Source: Streptomyces sp. NBC_00102
Lineage (GTDB): Bacteria > Actinomycetota > Actinomycetes > Streptomycetales > Streptomycetaceae
Assembly (NCBI RefSeq): GCF_026343115.1
Contig: NZ_JAPEMC010000001.1
Span: forward strand, 1,798,001 to 1,862,000
Direction: 5' to 3'
Length of the DNA stretch: 64,000 nucleotides
The position numbers and the translations under genes are program-made. Below, one piece after another: positions 50,904 to 59,716 of this stretch. Every line of letters starts with the position of its first letter. Within the stretch, counting starts at the first letter, position 1. The notes under the pieces were generated by a model, which made no database searches, was not told the DNA's origin, and was given only the letters and a program-made list of their open reading frames with translations.

Positions 50904-51137
50904 TCAGGCCGTGGCGAAGGAGTAGAACCGCTTGAGGGTGCAGTGCTCCTCCAGAAGCCGTCCGTAGATCGGCTCCCCCTCCAGCTCGCGGTACGTCTCG
51001 ATGGGGTCGCCTTTTATGATCAGCGCCCGCGCGCACTCCTCGCACCAGTACTGGTACTCCGCGTTGATCGGATCCATGTCCCTGACGATGGGCGTACCGC
51101 TGCCACACCAGTCGCATTTCCGCCTGTGCGCACCCAT
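50904..51137 (-). CDS. Small zinc-ribbon-like protein between tRNA genes
   Basis: A 77-residue protein with two CxxC pairs (KCDWCGSGTP and YWCEECARAL), which suggests a small zinc ribbon. The rest is charged. ATG 51137 is preceded by GGAG at eight bases. It resembles conserved small Streptomyces proteins of unknown function. No DNA-binding role can be claimed. Confidence 0.75.
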   Translation of the reverse strand: MGAHRRKCDWCGSGTPIVRDMDPINAEYQYWCEECARALIIKGDPIETYRELEGEPIYGRLLEEHCTLKRFYSFATA

Positions 51138-51588
51138 GCAGTCAGCTCCAGCTGTGGCCGCTGGCCGTGCGTACGCACCGGATCCCGCCGCCCCCCGGTG
51201 TCTGGACCACCTGGGAAGGACCGCGGGACGGGCAGCCGGGACCGGACCGGTGTTCGGGAATCACGGTAACTACGGGACGGGCGGGCGGAACTGGGAGATC
51301 GGGCACACACGGCTGACCGGGGACCCGCACGCGGCTCGCAGGCATCGCGCTCCCTCCCGATCGGTCCGTAGCCCCCTCCGGCGCTCCGATTCTGCCATGA
51401 CACCGCAAGAGCGGAAGCCCGTAGAACCATGCCCGGCGGACGGCTGACGCCATGTCAGCACCACCTTCCGGACCGGGGGCGGCGGCCGTGGCGGGTGTCG
51501 GCCGCCGATCGGGCCGGGGTGGACGCGCCGGGCCACGGGCTGGACGTGGGCGAAACGGCGCCGGAACGCCGACCAGGGAGCCGGCCGC

Positions 51589-51642
51589 GGCCAGGAAGCG
51601 GTCTTCGGCCAGGAAGCAGGCTTCGGCCAGGAAACAGGCCAC
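51589..51642. repeat. Three tandem 18-bp units
   Basis: Units begin at 51589, 51607 and 51625 and share ggccaggaa; the third has drifted at its end. Confidence 0.75.
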
Positions 51643-51730
51643 CGGCTGTCGGCCGGAAGTCGGTGGCCGACTGGAAGCCGACCGCGGGCCGGCGCGGACC
51701 GCCCATCGGCGGCGGACCCCGATACGCAGA

Positions 51731-51758
51731 AGATCCCGCCCCCAAGGGGACGGGATCT
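51731..51758 (-). terminator. Terminator after second tRNA-Ala
   Basis: AGATCCCG and CGGGATCT pair around a CCCC/GGGG inner stem, directly downstream of the tRNA on the minus strand. Confidence 0.7.
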
Positions 51759-51765
51759 TCATCTG

Positions 51766-51838
51766 TGGAGCTAAGGAGAATTGAACTCCTGACCTCCTGC
51801 ATGCCATGCAGGCGCTCTACCAACTGAGCTATAGCCCC
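51766..51838 (-). tRNA. tRNA-Ala (GGC), second copy
   Basis: Sequence-identical to the copy at 50697-50769: anticodon GGC in loop ATGGCAT, 73 bases, no encoded CCA. It has its own terminator. Confidence 0.96.
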
Positions 51839-51985
51839 GCTGTTCGCTGTCCTTCTCCGCATCCTCACCGTTTCGGTGTTCTCTGCGCTGCGAACAAGAA
51901 GAACTCTAGCCTGTGACCAGCCGGAAAGTGAAATCCGGCCTGTGGCGCCCTCTCCCGGAGGCGTGCTCCGGGGATCGGGCGGCCC

Positions 51986-52639
51986 TCAGGTGTCGTCGCC
52001 GAGCACCGGTTCGGGCAGGGTTCCCGCGTTGTGCTCGAGCAGACGCCAGCCGCGCGCGCCTTCGCCCAGCACCGACCAGCAGCAGTTGCTGAGCCCGCCG
52101 AGGCCCTCCCAGTGGTGGGCCTCCAGTCCGAGCAGCCGGCCGATCGTGGTCCGGATGGCGCCGCCGTGGCTGACCACGACGAGCGTGCCCCCGTCGGGAA
52201 GCCGGTCCGCGTGCTCCAGGACGACCGGAGCGGCCCGGTCGGCCACCTCGGTCTCCAGCTCTCCGCCGCCCCGGCGCACGGGCTCGCCGCGCTTCCAGGC
52301 GGCGTACTGCTCGCCGTACCGGCCGATGATCTCGTCGTGCGTGAGCCCCTGCCACTCGCCGGCATAGGTCTCGCGCAGACCGGCGTCGTGAGTGACCGCG
52401 AGGCCCGTCACGGCGGACAGCTCGGCGGCGGTCGCCGCCGCGCGCCGCAGATCGGACGCGACGACGGCGTCGGGCTTCAGGGACGCCAGGAGGCGGGCCG
52501 CCCGACGGGCCTGCCCGACTCCGGTGTCGGTCAACTCGATGTCCGTGGTGCCCTGGAAGCGCCGCTCCAGGTTCCACGCCGTCTGACCGTGCCGCCAGAG
52601 GACTACGCGGCGGCCACGGCCGCTGTCTCCGCCGTTCAG
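51986..52639 (-). CDS. Histidine phosphatase family protein (start codon unusual)
   Basis: A 217-residue phosphoglycerate-mutase-like phosphatase. The RHG motif is VVLWRHGQTAWNLERRFQG, the acid region is LRETYAGEWQGLTHDE and the second His motif is VVVSHGGAIRTTIGRLLG. Coding begins right at the rsfS stop. The only in-frame ATG lies 108 bases inside rsfS and would add an Arg-rich stretch read from the rsfS frame. A CTG at 52639 overlaps the rsfS stop as CTGA and is preceded by GGAAGG, so a CTG start is plausible. The substrate is unknown. Confidence 0.85.
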   Translation of the reverse strand: MNGGDSGRGRRVVLWRHGQTAWNLERRFQGTTDIELTDTGVGQARRAARLLASLKPDAVVASDLRRAAATAAELSAVTGLAVTHDAGLRETYAGEWQGLTHDEIIGRYGEQYAAWKRGEPVRRGGGELETEVADRAAPVVLEHADRLPDGGTLVVVSHGGAIRTTIGRLLGLEAHHWEGLGGLSNCCWSVLGEGARGWRLLEHNAGTLPEPVLGDDT

Positions 52640-53067
52640 CTCGCGTCGCCTTCCGCGGTGCCGTTGAGCTGTGCGTGCTCGGCGGCCTTGCCCCGGGTCT
52701 TCAGCGCGTCCTCGGGCAGCGCGATCTCGGGGCAGTCCTTCCACAGGCGCTCGAGCGCGTAGAAGACGCGCTCCTCGCTGTGCTGGACGTGGATGACGAT
52801 GTCGACGTAGTCGAGCAGGATCCAGCGGGCGTCGCGGTCGCCCTCACGGCGCACCGGCTTGGCACCGAGCTCCTTCTGGAGCCGCTCCTCGATCTCGTCG
52901 ACGATCGACTTGACCTGGCGGTCGTTGGGGGCCGAGGCCAGCAGGAAGGCGTCGGTGATCGACAGGACGTCACTGACGTCGTAGGCGATGATGTCGTGCG
53001 CGAGCCGGTCGGCCGCCGCCTGGGCGGCGGCGGTGATGAGCTCGATGGAGCGGTCCGTGGCGGTCAC
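52636..53067 (-). CDS. rsfS: Ribosomal silencing factor RsfS
   Basis: A 143-residue RsfS/Iojap protein that binds ribosomal protein uL14 and blocks subunit joining when nutrients run low. Landmarks are AHDIIAYDVSDVLSITDAFL, RQVKSIVDEIEERL, RWILLDYVDIVIHVQ and ERVFYALERLWKDCP. It is encoded between the LCP gene and the histidine phosphatase gene, as in other Streptomyces (nadD-LCP-rsfS order). Confidence 0.95.
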   Translation of the reverse strand: MTATDRSIELITAAAQAAADRLAHDIIAYDVSDVLSITDAFLLASAPNDRQVKSIVDEIEERLQKELGAKPVRREGDRDARWILLDYVDIVIHVQHSEERVFYALERLWKDCPEIALPEDALKTRGKAAEHAQLNGTAEGDAS

Positions 53068-53250
53068 ATGCAGGCTTTCGTCGGCGGGCGGGACAGTCCC
53101 TGGAAGCTGTTCCGTCGTCCCTGGCGGATCGGCGCGCGGGTGGAGCGGCGGGGTTCCGTCGCCGTCGTCGCGTGCCCGCCAGAAATCGCGGGACTGTTCT
53201 TTAGGGTCTCACGGACCGCCGACAGTGCCGACTGGGAATGGCCCGGTACG

Positions 53251-53293
53251 CCGCAGGGGCCCCCGTGCCCGTACGGCGCGGGGGCCCCTGCGG
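53251..53293. terminator. 15-bp perfect hairpin after LCP gene
   Basis: The arm CCGCAGGGGCCCCCG pairs perfectly with CGGGGGCCCCTGCGG across 13 bases, just past the LCP stop codon on the minus strand and upstream of rsfS. Confidence 0.65.
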
Positions 53294-53334
53294 GCCGGTC
53301 GGTCAGCGGGAAGGGCCGGGACCGGAACCCGGGA

Positions 53335-55191
53335 TCAGGACTTGGCCTTCTGGAAGACGTAGTCCTGGCCGAGCACCACGGAGACGTCCGCGTTCGCGGC
53401 GGCCTCCCCCTTGGTCACGACGCTCTCGGGCAGGCCGAGCGTCTTGGCGACCTCCACCGCCTTGTCCTTGTCCTCGGCGGCGCCGTAGACGATCTCCGAG
53501 GTGGACCGGGTGTCCGCCTTGCCCGCGTCGACGAAGGAGTAGCCGCCGTTCACCAGCACCACGCGCGCGGCGTCGAGGGCGTCCGTGTCGCCGTAGGCGT
53601 TCTTCACGCCGACCCGGGTCGCCGCGTCCTTGTCCGGCGCCCGTACCGATCCGCCCAGAATGTCCTTCACCACACTCTTGGTGGCCGCGTCGCTCAGGGT
53701 GCCGTCGTCCTGCACCGGCAGAACCTCGGTGGTGTAGTCGCCCACCTTGGCGTGCCCGGCGAGCTTGGCGAGCGAGGCGCCGAGGTCGGCCTCGGGCAAG
53801 GACGGGTCGAGGATCTGCGCCAGCGTCTGCACGGTGATCGTCGCCGCCTTCGGGTCCTCGGACAGCTTGCGCAGAACCCCGCGCAGCACCTGTCCGAACC
53901 GGTTCAGCTGCTTCGCCTCCGGCTCGCCCTTCGCCCGGTACGTGGCGTACGCCACGGCCATCGTGCCGCTCAGGGTCTGCGCCTCGCCCTTGCGGACGAC
54001 GGGCGCCGCCCCCTTCTTGGCGTCGGGGACGTCCGTGTCGGTGTCGACCTCGATGTTGCCGACCAGCTCGACGAGGTTCTCCAGGTACGGGGTGTCCAGC
54101 CGCCAGGTGCCGCTGATCTTCGTGCCGAGGAGGGTGTCGATCGCCTCGCGGGTTCCGGTGCTGCCGTCGTCCTCCACCGACTCGCCGAGCGTGGTGGTGG
54201 AGCCGTCGTCGTTGGCGACCGCGAGGGAATTGGGCAGCAGGACGGTGGTGCCCTTCTTCGTGGTGACGTTGTCCACGAGGAGCGCGGTGGAGGTCCCGCC
54301 GCCCTTGGTGTTGTGCAGGTGCACGACGATGACGTCGCGCTGCTGCGGGCCACCGGCGGTGGCGGCCTTGCCGTCCGCGCCGGACGAGCCGGGGAGCTTC
54401 CCCGCCGTCCAGAGGTAACCGACACCGGCGACGACGACGAGCGCCACGACGACGATCAGCCCGATCAGCCGGTTGCGGCCCTTGCGTCGGGCCTCCTCGC
54501 GCCGCTCGCTGCGGCTCTCCGTGAACGCCAGCCAGTCGATGACGTCCTCGGAGTCCTCGTCCGGCTCCTCGATGAAGGAGAACTGCCCGGTCCGGTAGTC
54601 CTGGGAGGACCGGCGCTGCTCCGGAACCCCTGACTCCGGTTCCGGCCCGCGCACCGGGGCGTCCGTCTGCGGGGCGGCCCGGGACGCTGTCCGCTGGTCC
54701 CCGGAGTCCCCGGAGTACGGGGGTGCCGGCTGAGGCGGCGCCGCGTGCGGGGCCGCCACGTTCTGCTGCGGGACGTTCCACTGCTGCTGGGCCGTCGCGT
54801 CGACCACGACCGGCTGCTGCCCGGTGTCGTAGCCGTAGCCGCCGCCGTACCCGTATCCCTGCTCGCCGCCCTGCGGCTGCTGGGGCCGCGGCTGCTGCGG
54901 GTGGCCGGCGTACGGGTCGTAGGACTGGTTCTGCTGCTGGGCGTACGGGTCGTAGCCGTACCCCTGTCCGGCACCGTCCTGCCGGCCCTGCGCCTGCTGC
55001 CCCTGCTGGTACGGGTCCTGCGGGGGCTGACCCTGCGTCGGCTGCCCGTAGGAGTACGGGTCCTGGGGGGAGGCGTACGGGTCGCAGCCCTGCTGTTCGG
55101 GCTGCTGGTACACCGGCTGCCCGTACGCGTCGTAGCCGATGATCTGCGGCTGCTGTCCGTACGGGTCGTACGGGTTCTGTCGGTCGTTCAC
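53335..55191 (-). CDS. LytR-CpsA-Psr family protein with Gln/Tyr/Pro-rich cytoplasmic tail
   Basis: A 618-residue membrane protein likely to attach glycopolymers to peptidoglycan. Residues 1-130 are low-complexity repeats of Gln, Tyr, Pro and Gly (NDRQNPYDPYGQQPQ, SPQDPYSYGQPTQ). A membrane segment lies near 250 (LIGLIVVVALVVVAGVGYLW), followed by the LCP domain (HLHNTKGGGTSTALLVDN) and a LytR C-terminal domain (TRVGVKNAYGDTDALDAA). GTG 55191 follows GAGAGGGG. The family usually has an Asp/Arg-rich polyphosphate pocket; I did not map every residue. Confidence 0.9.
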   Translation of the reverse strand: MNDRQNPYDPYGQQPQIIGYDAYGQPVYQQPEQQGCDPYASPQDPYSYGQPTQGQPPQDPYQQGQQAQGRQDGAGQGYGYDPYAQQQNQSYDPYAGHPQQPRPQQPQGGEQGYGYGGGYGYDTGQQPVVVDATAQQQWNVPQQNVAAPHAAPPQPAPPYSGDSGDQRTASRAAPQTDAPVRGPEPESGVPEQRRSSQDYRTGQFSFIEEPDEDSEDVIDWLAFTESRSERREEARRKGRNRLIGLIVVVALVVVAGVGYLWTAGKLPGSSGADGKAATAGGPQQRDVIVVHLHNTKGGGTSTALLVDNVTTKKGTTVLLPNSLAVANDDGSTTTLGESVEDDGSTGTREAIDTLLGTKISGTWRLDTPYLENLVELVGNIEVDTDTDVPDAKKGAAPVVRKGEAQTLSGTMAVAYATYRAKGEPEAKQLNRFGQVLRGVLRKLSEDPKAATITVQTLAQILDPSLPEADLGASLAKLAGHAKVGDYTTEVLPVQDDGTLSDAATKSVVKDILGGSVRAPDKDAATRVGVKNAYGDTDALDAARVVLVNGGYSFVDAGKADTRSTSEIVYGAAEDKDKAVEVAKTLGLPESVVTKGEAAANADVSVVLGQDYVFQKAKS

Positions 55192-55213
55192 CACCGGTGC
55201 CCCTCTCCGCGGC

Positions 55214-55831
55214 TCATTCGCCTCGGTACAGCTGGCGTTTGTCGATGTAGCGGACCACACCGTCGGGCACCAGATACCAGACCGGATCGCCCTGCGCGAC
55301 CCTCCACCGGCAGTCCGTCGACGAGATGGCCAGGGCGGGAACCTCCACGAGGGAGACACCGCCTTCGGGCAGTCCCGCGTCGGTGAGCACATGGCCCGGC
55401 CGGGTCACACCGATGAAATGGGAGAGCGAGAAGAGTTCTTCCGCGTTTCGCCACGTGAGGATCTGCGACAACGCGTCGGCGCCGGTGATGAAGAAGAGGT
55501 CCGCGTCCCCGTGCGTCTCGCGCAGGTCCCGCAGTGTGTCGATCGTGTACGTCGGCCCCCCGCGGTCGATGTCGCTGCGGCTCACCGAGAACTGCGGGTT
55601 CGACGCCGTGGCGATGACCGTCATCAGATAGCGGTCCTCGGCCGGCGAGACCTCTTTGTGGCTCTTCTGCCACGGCTGCCCGGTCGGTACGAAGACGACC
55701 TCGTCCAGGTGGAACTGGGCGGCCACTTCACTGGCCGCCACCAGGTGTCCATGATGGATCGGGTCGAACGTCCCGCCCATGACGCCGATTCGGCGCTTGC
55801 CGCGGCCGGTAGGCACTTCCTGCTCTCCCAT
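55214..55831 (-). CDS. nadD: Nicotinate-nucleotide adenylyltransferase
   Basis: A 205-residue enzyme that adenylates nicotinate mononucleotide in NAD synthesis. The nucleotidyltransferase motif [18 protein letters not shown] holds the HxGH-type site. [18 protein letters not shown] and the C-terminal [11 protein letters not shown] (ISST signature) follow. ATG 55831 begins MGEQEVPTG. Twenty-two bases separate it from the LCP gene. Confidence 0.95.
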   Translation of the reverse strand: MGEQEVPTGRGKRRIGVMGGTFDPIHHGHLVAASEVAAQFHLDEVVFVPTGQPWQKSHKEVSPAEDRYLMTVIATASNPQFSVSRSDIDRGGPTYTIDTLRDLRETHGDADLFFITGADALSQILTWRNAEELFSLSHFIGVTRPGHVLTDAGLPEGGVSLVEVPALAISSTDCRWRVAQGDPVWYLVPDGVVRYIDKRQLYRGE

Positions 55832-55863
55832 GCGTGCAGACCCTACTGGCACGGCGTCACCGC

Positions 55864-56025
55864 TCAGCGGTCGCGGTTGAAACGGGTGGTGACGAAGAGC
55901 AGAAGCAGCAGGGCGATGAAGGCGCCGCCGCCGGTCACGTACGGGTTGAGGCTTTCGTGGTTGCCGCCCTCGCCGCCTTCGGAGGCGAGAAGGACCAGCT
56001 GGTGGGTGGTGCTCGTGAGGCTCAT
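55864..56025 (-). CDS. Small membrane protein (53 aa)
   Basis: A 53-residue protein, [18 protein letters not shown]..., with one C-terminal membrane segment ([17 protein letters not shown]) ending in basic residues RFNRDR. It lies 32 bases upstream of nadD in the same direction and is probably co-transcribed. It resembles tiny conserved Streptomyces membrane proteins. No function is known. Confidence 0.8.
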   Translation of the reverse strand: MSLTSTTHQLVLLASEGGEGGNHESLNPYVTGGGAFIALLLLLFVTTRFNRDR

Positions 56026-56109
56026 CTTCGGCAGGACCTATCGATCGGGAGTCGGAAGGAAGACGTCGGGCACATCGTATGCGGGTCCGTGGGGCACGCT
56101 CACGGCGAC

Positions 56110-56262
56110 TCAGTCGTTGGAGTCGTTGTTGCGGTAGCCGCGCAACAGGACCCAGGCCAGCAGGGCCGCCCCGACGAGCGAGACGAGCAGCACGATCCGG
56201 ACCGTGTTGCCCGGTCCCTGGTCGTCCGCGGCGGCGGCAAGCAGTGCGACGGTGTGCGGCAT
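56110..56262 (-). CDS. Small membrane protein (50 aa)
   Basis: A 50-residue protein with a short N-terminus ([15 protein letters not shown]), one membrane segment ([20 protein letters not shown]) and a polar tail (YRNNDSND). It is the second tiny membrane gene in a row, 84 bases upstream of the first, with a divergent M48 peptidase gene on the other side. Likely a regulator or small complex subunit, but unassigned. Confidence 0.78.
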   Translation of the reverse strand: MPHTVALLAAAADDQGPGNTVRIVLLVSLVGAALLAWVLLRGYRNNDSND

Positions 56263-56372
56263 TCCGGGTGCTCCTCTTGGTTGTCCACAGCCCCCCGCAC
56301 ACCGTAGCGCCAGCGCCTAGGGTGGCCGGTGCCAGGGGGACGGGCCACGTCCCGTATCGACAGGGGGATCAG

Positions 56373-57440
56373 ATGACCGACGACACCCGTACGAACGAAC
56401 CCAGCAGGCGGCGCACGCGTTTCCCCGGTATCTCCTCCCGGGCGTACGAGCACCCGGCGGACCGCTCGGCACTGGTGGCCCTGCGCAGGCTGACCGGGTT
56501 CGACACGGTCTTCAAGGCGCTCAGCGGCCTGCTGCCCGAGCGGAGCCTGCGGCTTCTCCACCTCTCCGACTCCGTGCGGGTGAGCGACGAACAGTTCGCC
56601 CATCTGCACACCATGCTGCGGGACGCCTGCTACATCCTGGACCTGGAGAAGGTGCCCTCGATGTACGTCACGCAGAACCCGCAGCCCAACGCCATGTGCA
56701 TCGGACTCGACGAGCCGATCATCGTGGTGACCACCGGTCTGGTGGAGCTGCTGGACGAGGAGGAGATGCGGGCCGTCGTGGGCCACGAGGTGGGTCACGC
56801 CCTCTCCGGCCACTCCGTCTACCGCACGGTGCTGCTCTTCCTGACGAACCTCGCGCTGAAGGTGGCCTGGATACCGCTGGGCAACGTGGCGCTCCTGGCC
56901 ATCGTGACGGCGCTGCGCGAGTGGTTCCGCAAGTCGGAACTCTCGGCCGACCGGGCCGGGCTGCTGGTGGGCCAGGACCTCCAGGCCTCCATGCGCGGCC
57001 TGATGAAGATCGCCGGTGGCAACCACCTGCACGAGATGAACGTCGACGCCTTCCTCGCCCAGGCCGAGGAGTACGAGAAGGCGGGCGATCTGCGCGACTC
57101 CGTGCTGAAGATCCTCAATGTGCTGCCCCGTTCGCACCCCTTCACCACGGTGCGGGCGGCCGAGCTGCGGAGCTGGGCCGGGACCCGGGACCACCAGCGC
57201 ATCATGGACGGCCACTACCCGCGCCGCGAGGAGGACAAGGAGACCTCGGTGACGGACTCCTTCCGCGAGTCCGCCGCGCACTACGCCGATACCGTACGCA
57301 CCAGCAAGGACCCGTTGATCAAGCTGGTCGGCGACATGGCGGGCGGCGCCGGCGACCTCGGCGGCAAGCTCCGGGACCGTTTCACCGGCGGCGCACGGAG
57401 CGAGGCTCCCGGCAACGGCACCGGCCCCGTCCCGGAGTAG
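56373..57440 (+). CDS. M48-family zinc metallopeptidase
   Basis: A 355-residue membrane-associated metallopeptidase related to HtpX/Ste24. The catalytic VVGHEVGHALSGH contains HExxH, and the downstream ELSADRAG gives the third ligand. A membrane segment follows the active site (LLFLTNLALKVAWIPLGNVA). It has an N-terminal extension of about 100 residues compared with HtpX. ATG 56373 follows AGGGGGA. The neighbouring gene (57450-58607) is convergent and separated by 9 bases. Substrate unknown. Confidence 0.9.
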   Translation: MTDDTRTNEPSRRRTRFPGISSRAYEHPADRSALVALRRLTGFDTVFKALSGLLPERSLRLLHLSDSVRVSDEQFAHLHTMLRDACYILDLEKVPSMYVTQNPQPNAMCIGLDEPIIVVTTGLVELLDEEEMRAVVGHEVGHALSGHSVYRTVLLFLTNLALKVAWIPLGNVALLAIVTALREWFRKSELSADRAGLLVGQDLQASMRGLMKIAGGNHLHEMNVDAFLAQAEEYEKAGDLRDSVLKILNVLPRSHPFTTVRAAELRSWAGTRDHQRIMDGHYPRREEDKETSVTDSFRESAAHYADTVRTSKDPLIKLVGDMAGGAGDLGGKLRDRFTGGARSEAPGNGTGPVPE

Positions 57441-57449
57441 GGACGGCTT

Positions 57450-58607
57450 TCAGGGGCTCGGGAGCGGCCCCGACGCCAGGCTCGGGGACACCGGGACCGG
57501 GGACACCACGCTCGGGGAGAACGGCGCGGGAGGCGCCTGCCCCAGTGCGGGGCTGATCCGCAGCGTCCCGCAGAGCCCGCCGGCCGGGGTCCCGGTGGCG
57601 TACGGATCGGTGCCGGCGGGTCCGGCGGGGTCGGCACGCTCCCCCGCGAGCAGCGGTCGCAGCGCCGGGGCCGAGCCCGAGGAGCAGGACTGCGGCCCCG
57701 CCTGGACGTAGGCGGTGCGCAGTTCCAGCCGGTGCAGCCGGAGATCGTCCCGGTCGAAGAGGAAGTGCAGCAGCCGGTGCACGGTGAACAGGGAGGCGCC
57801 GTCGGCCTTCTGGGGGCCGTTGACCACGGGCCGCAGGGCGTAGGTGAAGGTGTGGTCGGTGACGACCTCCAGCTTGCCCGCGTCCGTCTCGGAGTAGGCG
57901 AGCGTCCCGAAGACGCGGATCGTGGGGTCGGCGAGTTCGGTACGGGCCGGGTCGAAGCGCACCAGCCAGCCGGCCGCCGGATGCCTCGCGTCGCCGGACG
58001 GGCTGTCCGTGCTCAGGTCGAACTCGGCGGCCTGGTCCGGGTCGAGCAGTGCCTTGACCGTCTCGGTCTCCCGTCCGCCCAGTACATCGGGGTTGAGCGA
58101 GGACTCCACCAGGAAGTCCTTGACGGTGGCCAGGGCTGCCATGACCTCGGTCGCGGAGTAGTCGTCGGTCCGCCGGACCGCCGGCAGGTTGATCCCGGCC
58201 GCGCCGATGCGGAAGTGCGCGGCGGGGCCGCGCTCGATGAGCGACTGCGGGGTCCCGCCCGGCACGGCTCCGCGCGGGGCGAGCGGCACGACGGTGGCCT
58301 CGAGCGGTTGGGCGCGGCCGAGGACGGGGGTGGGCAGCGGCTGGCGGAAGCCGATGTAGACGGCGGTGGCGAAGGCCAGCGCGACGAGCACGATCAGCGT
58401 GGTGGCGAGACCGGGGCCCTTGCGCGAGGAGCGCCGGGGCAGCGACCGGACGGCCCGGGCGTGCTCACCCATGCGTTCCTGGGCGGAGAACTCCTGGAGC
58501 CGGGCAGCACGGACGAAGGACTCGTCGAAAACGAGCGAGCGGTATTCGTCCTCGCCGCCGGCGGGGTTCTCGGGCGGCTCTTCCGGTGGATCTGCGCGGC
58601 CTGCCAT
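57450..58607 (-). CDS. Single-pass membrane protein with FDESFVRAA motif
   Basis: A 385-residue protein of unknown function. Residues 20-60 carry SLVFDESFVRAARLQEFSAQ, then a basic stretch, one membrane segment (ATTLIVLVALAFATAVYIGF), and a long exported region with little homology and a Pro/Ser-rich end. The cytoplasmic motif recurs in the next gene at 58879-59640 as VVFDEDFVRSAKIHEPTA. ATG 58607 follows GGGAGAAG. The two genes look like a family conserved in Streptomyces beside the M48 peptidase. Confidence 0.75.
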   Translation of the reverse strand: MAGRADPPEEPPENPAGGEDEYRSLVFDESFVRAARLQEFSAQERMGEHARAVRSLPRRSSRKGPGLATTLIVLVALAFATAVYIGFRQPLPTPVLGRAQPLEATVVPLAPRGAVPGGTPQSLIERGPAAHFRIGAAGINLPAVRRTDDYSATEVMAALATVKDFLVESSLNPDVLGGRETETVKALLDPDQAAEFDLSTDSPSGDARHPAAGWLVRFDPARTELADPTIRVFGTLAYSETDAGKLEVVTDHTFTYALRPVVNGPQKADGASLFTVHRLLHFLFDRDDLRLHRLELRTAYVQAGPQSCSSGSAPALRPLLAGERADPAGPAGTDPYATGTPAGGLCGTLRISPALGQAPPAPFSPSVVSPVPVSPSLASGPLPSP

Positions 58608-58878
58608 GACTTCTCCCGATCTCCACACCACCGGCCGAGGTCGGTGCGCAACGGTCTGCCCGGCCAGGCGGCCGAGGGCAGCGAGAAGCCCCCTCCGGAA
58701 GAGGGGTCACACAGTGAGGGTAGGTCGAATGCCCCTCGCGTAAACGCGCTGGAAGGGGCCAACCGCACAGTTCGCACGACTGGGCGCTACGGCGCGACAC
58801 GGCTGGACGGGTGACGCGGCGGACGGCCGCGGCGCGGGGAACAGCCGCGGGGACGGTCCGGCCCCGCGGCCGGCTCTC

Positions 58879-59640
58879 TCAGGGCGTACCGGGGACGGCG
58901 GGAAGCGGGCGCCCCGCGGAGGAGGAGGGCAGCAGGCCCCCCGGCGCGGCGGTAGCGCCTCCGTGCGCCCCCGGTCCGCCGGGGGCGTGCGCGCCGGAGG
59001 GCACCGGGTTGCCGGTGTCCGCGCCGACGGCGTCCGGGGCCGCGGAGTCCCGGCTCGCGGAGTCCGGGGCCGCTGCCCCGGGCTGCCCGTCCTCGGGTCC
59101 TGCCGGGTCCGTGGTCGCGGTGTCCACGCCACTGGTGGTGGGCGGCACGTGGTCCTGGCTGTCGGCCGAGGTGCCCCGGTAGACGGCGCTGAAGGCGAGG
59201 GCGATCATCCCGATCCCCATCACCAGCGCCAGGAGCCAGGCGATCGGCCGGTGCCAGCGCGCGGAACCCCGGTAGGGCCGCAGGACTCCGCCGTACGGGC
59301 CGTACGGGCCGTAGGGGCCTCTGCCGAAATCGTGGTCGGGTTCGTAGTCCAGGTCGTCCGGGTCGTGCGAACCGCCGCGCCCGGCGGTGTACCCGGTGGC
59401 GTAGTGGTCGTACGGGTCGCCGTCCCGGCCGGCGCCGGCCGGGCGGGACCGGGCGGCCTCGGCCTCCGCGCGCGCCTCCGCGGCGGCGACCAGGCGTTCC
59501 ACCGCGGTGGGCTCATGGATCTTCGCGGACCGTACGAAGTCCTCGTCGAAGACCACGGTGGCGAAGTCCTCGTCCGCGCCCCCGCGGTCGTCGTCGGGCT
59601 CCGAGCCGTCCTGAGACGGCCTGCCCCCCACGTCGTCCAC
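58879..59640 (-). CDS. Single-pass membrane protein sharing the FDEDFVRSA motif
   Basis: A 253-residue protein of unknown function. An acidic N-terminus leads into VVFDEDFVRSAKIHEPTAVE. Then come PYGPYGPYGG-type repeats, one membrane segment (AWLLALVMGIGMIALAFSAV) and a low-complexity Ala/Pro/Gly exported tail. The shared motif suggests that its cytoplasmic side binds the same partner as the protein encoded at 57450-58607. The gap between the two genes (58608-58878) holds no gene. Confidence 0.72.
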   Translation of the reverse strand: MDDVGGRPSQDGSEPDDDRGGADEDFATVVFDEDFVRSAKIHEPTAVERLVAAAEARAEAEAARSRPAGAGRDGDPYDHYATGYTAGRGGSHDPDDLDYEPDHDFGRGPYGPYGPYGGVLRPYRGSARWHRPIAWLLALVMGIGMIALAFSAVYRGTSADSQDHVPPTTSGVDTATTDPAGPEDGQPGAAAPDSASRDSAAPDAVGADTGNPVPSGAHAPGGPGAHGGATAAPGGLLPSSSAGRPLPAVPGTP

Positions 59641-59716
59641 GGATTCAGCGTAGCCCCGACGGGGCGGTCCGGTCAGGGAGACGGGGAAGTCTCCCCGACC
59701 GGGCGGTCCCGCCGGG

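Larger units (their letters stand above)
51138..51765. other. Non-coding gap with 18-bp repeats
   Basis: A 628-base gap between the zinc-ribbon gene and the second tRNA-Ala. It contains three tandem copies of an 18-base unit (ggccaggaagcaggcttc and variants) at 51589-51642 and the tRNA terminator at 51731-51758. The long frames through it start inside the tRNA or have no ribosome site, so I see no gene. Confidence 0.6.

Noticed and set aside
51142..51807. A 221-aa frame beginning inside the second tRNA-Ala
   Set aside because: No ribosome site, starts within a tRNA, and residues are repeats of low-complexity Arg/Pro/Ala.
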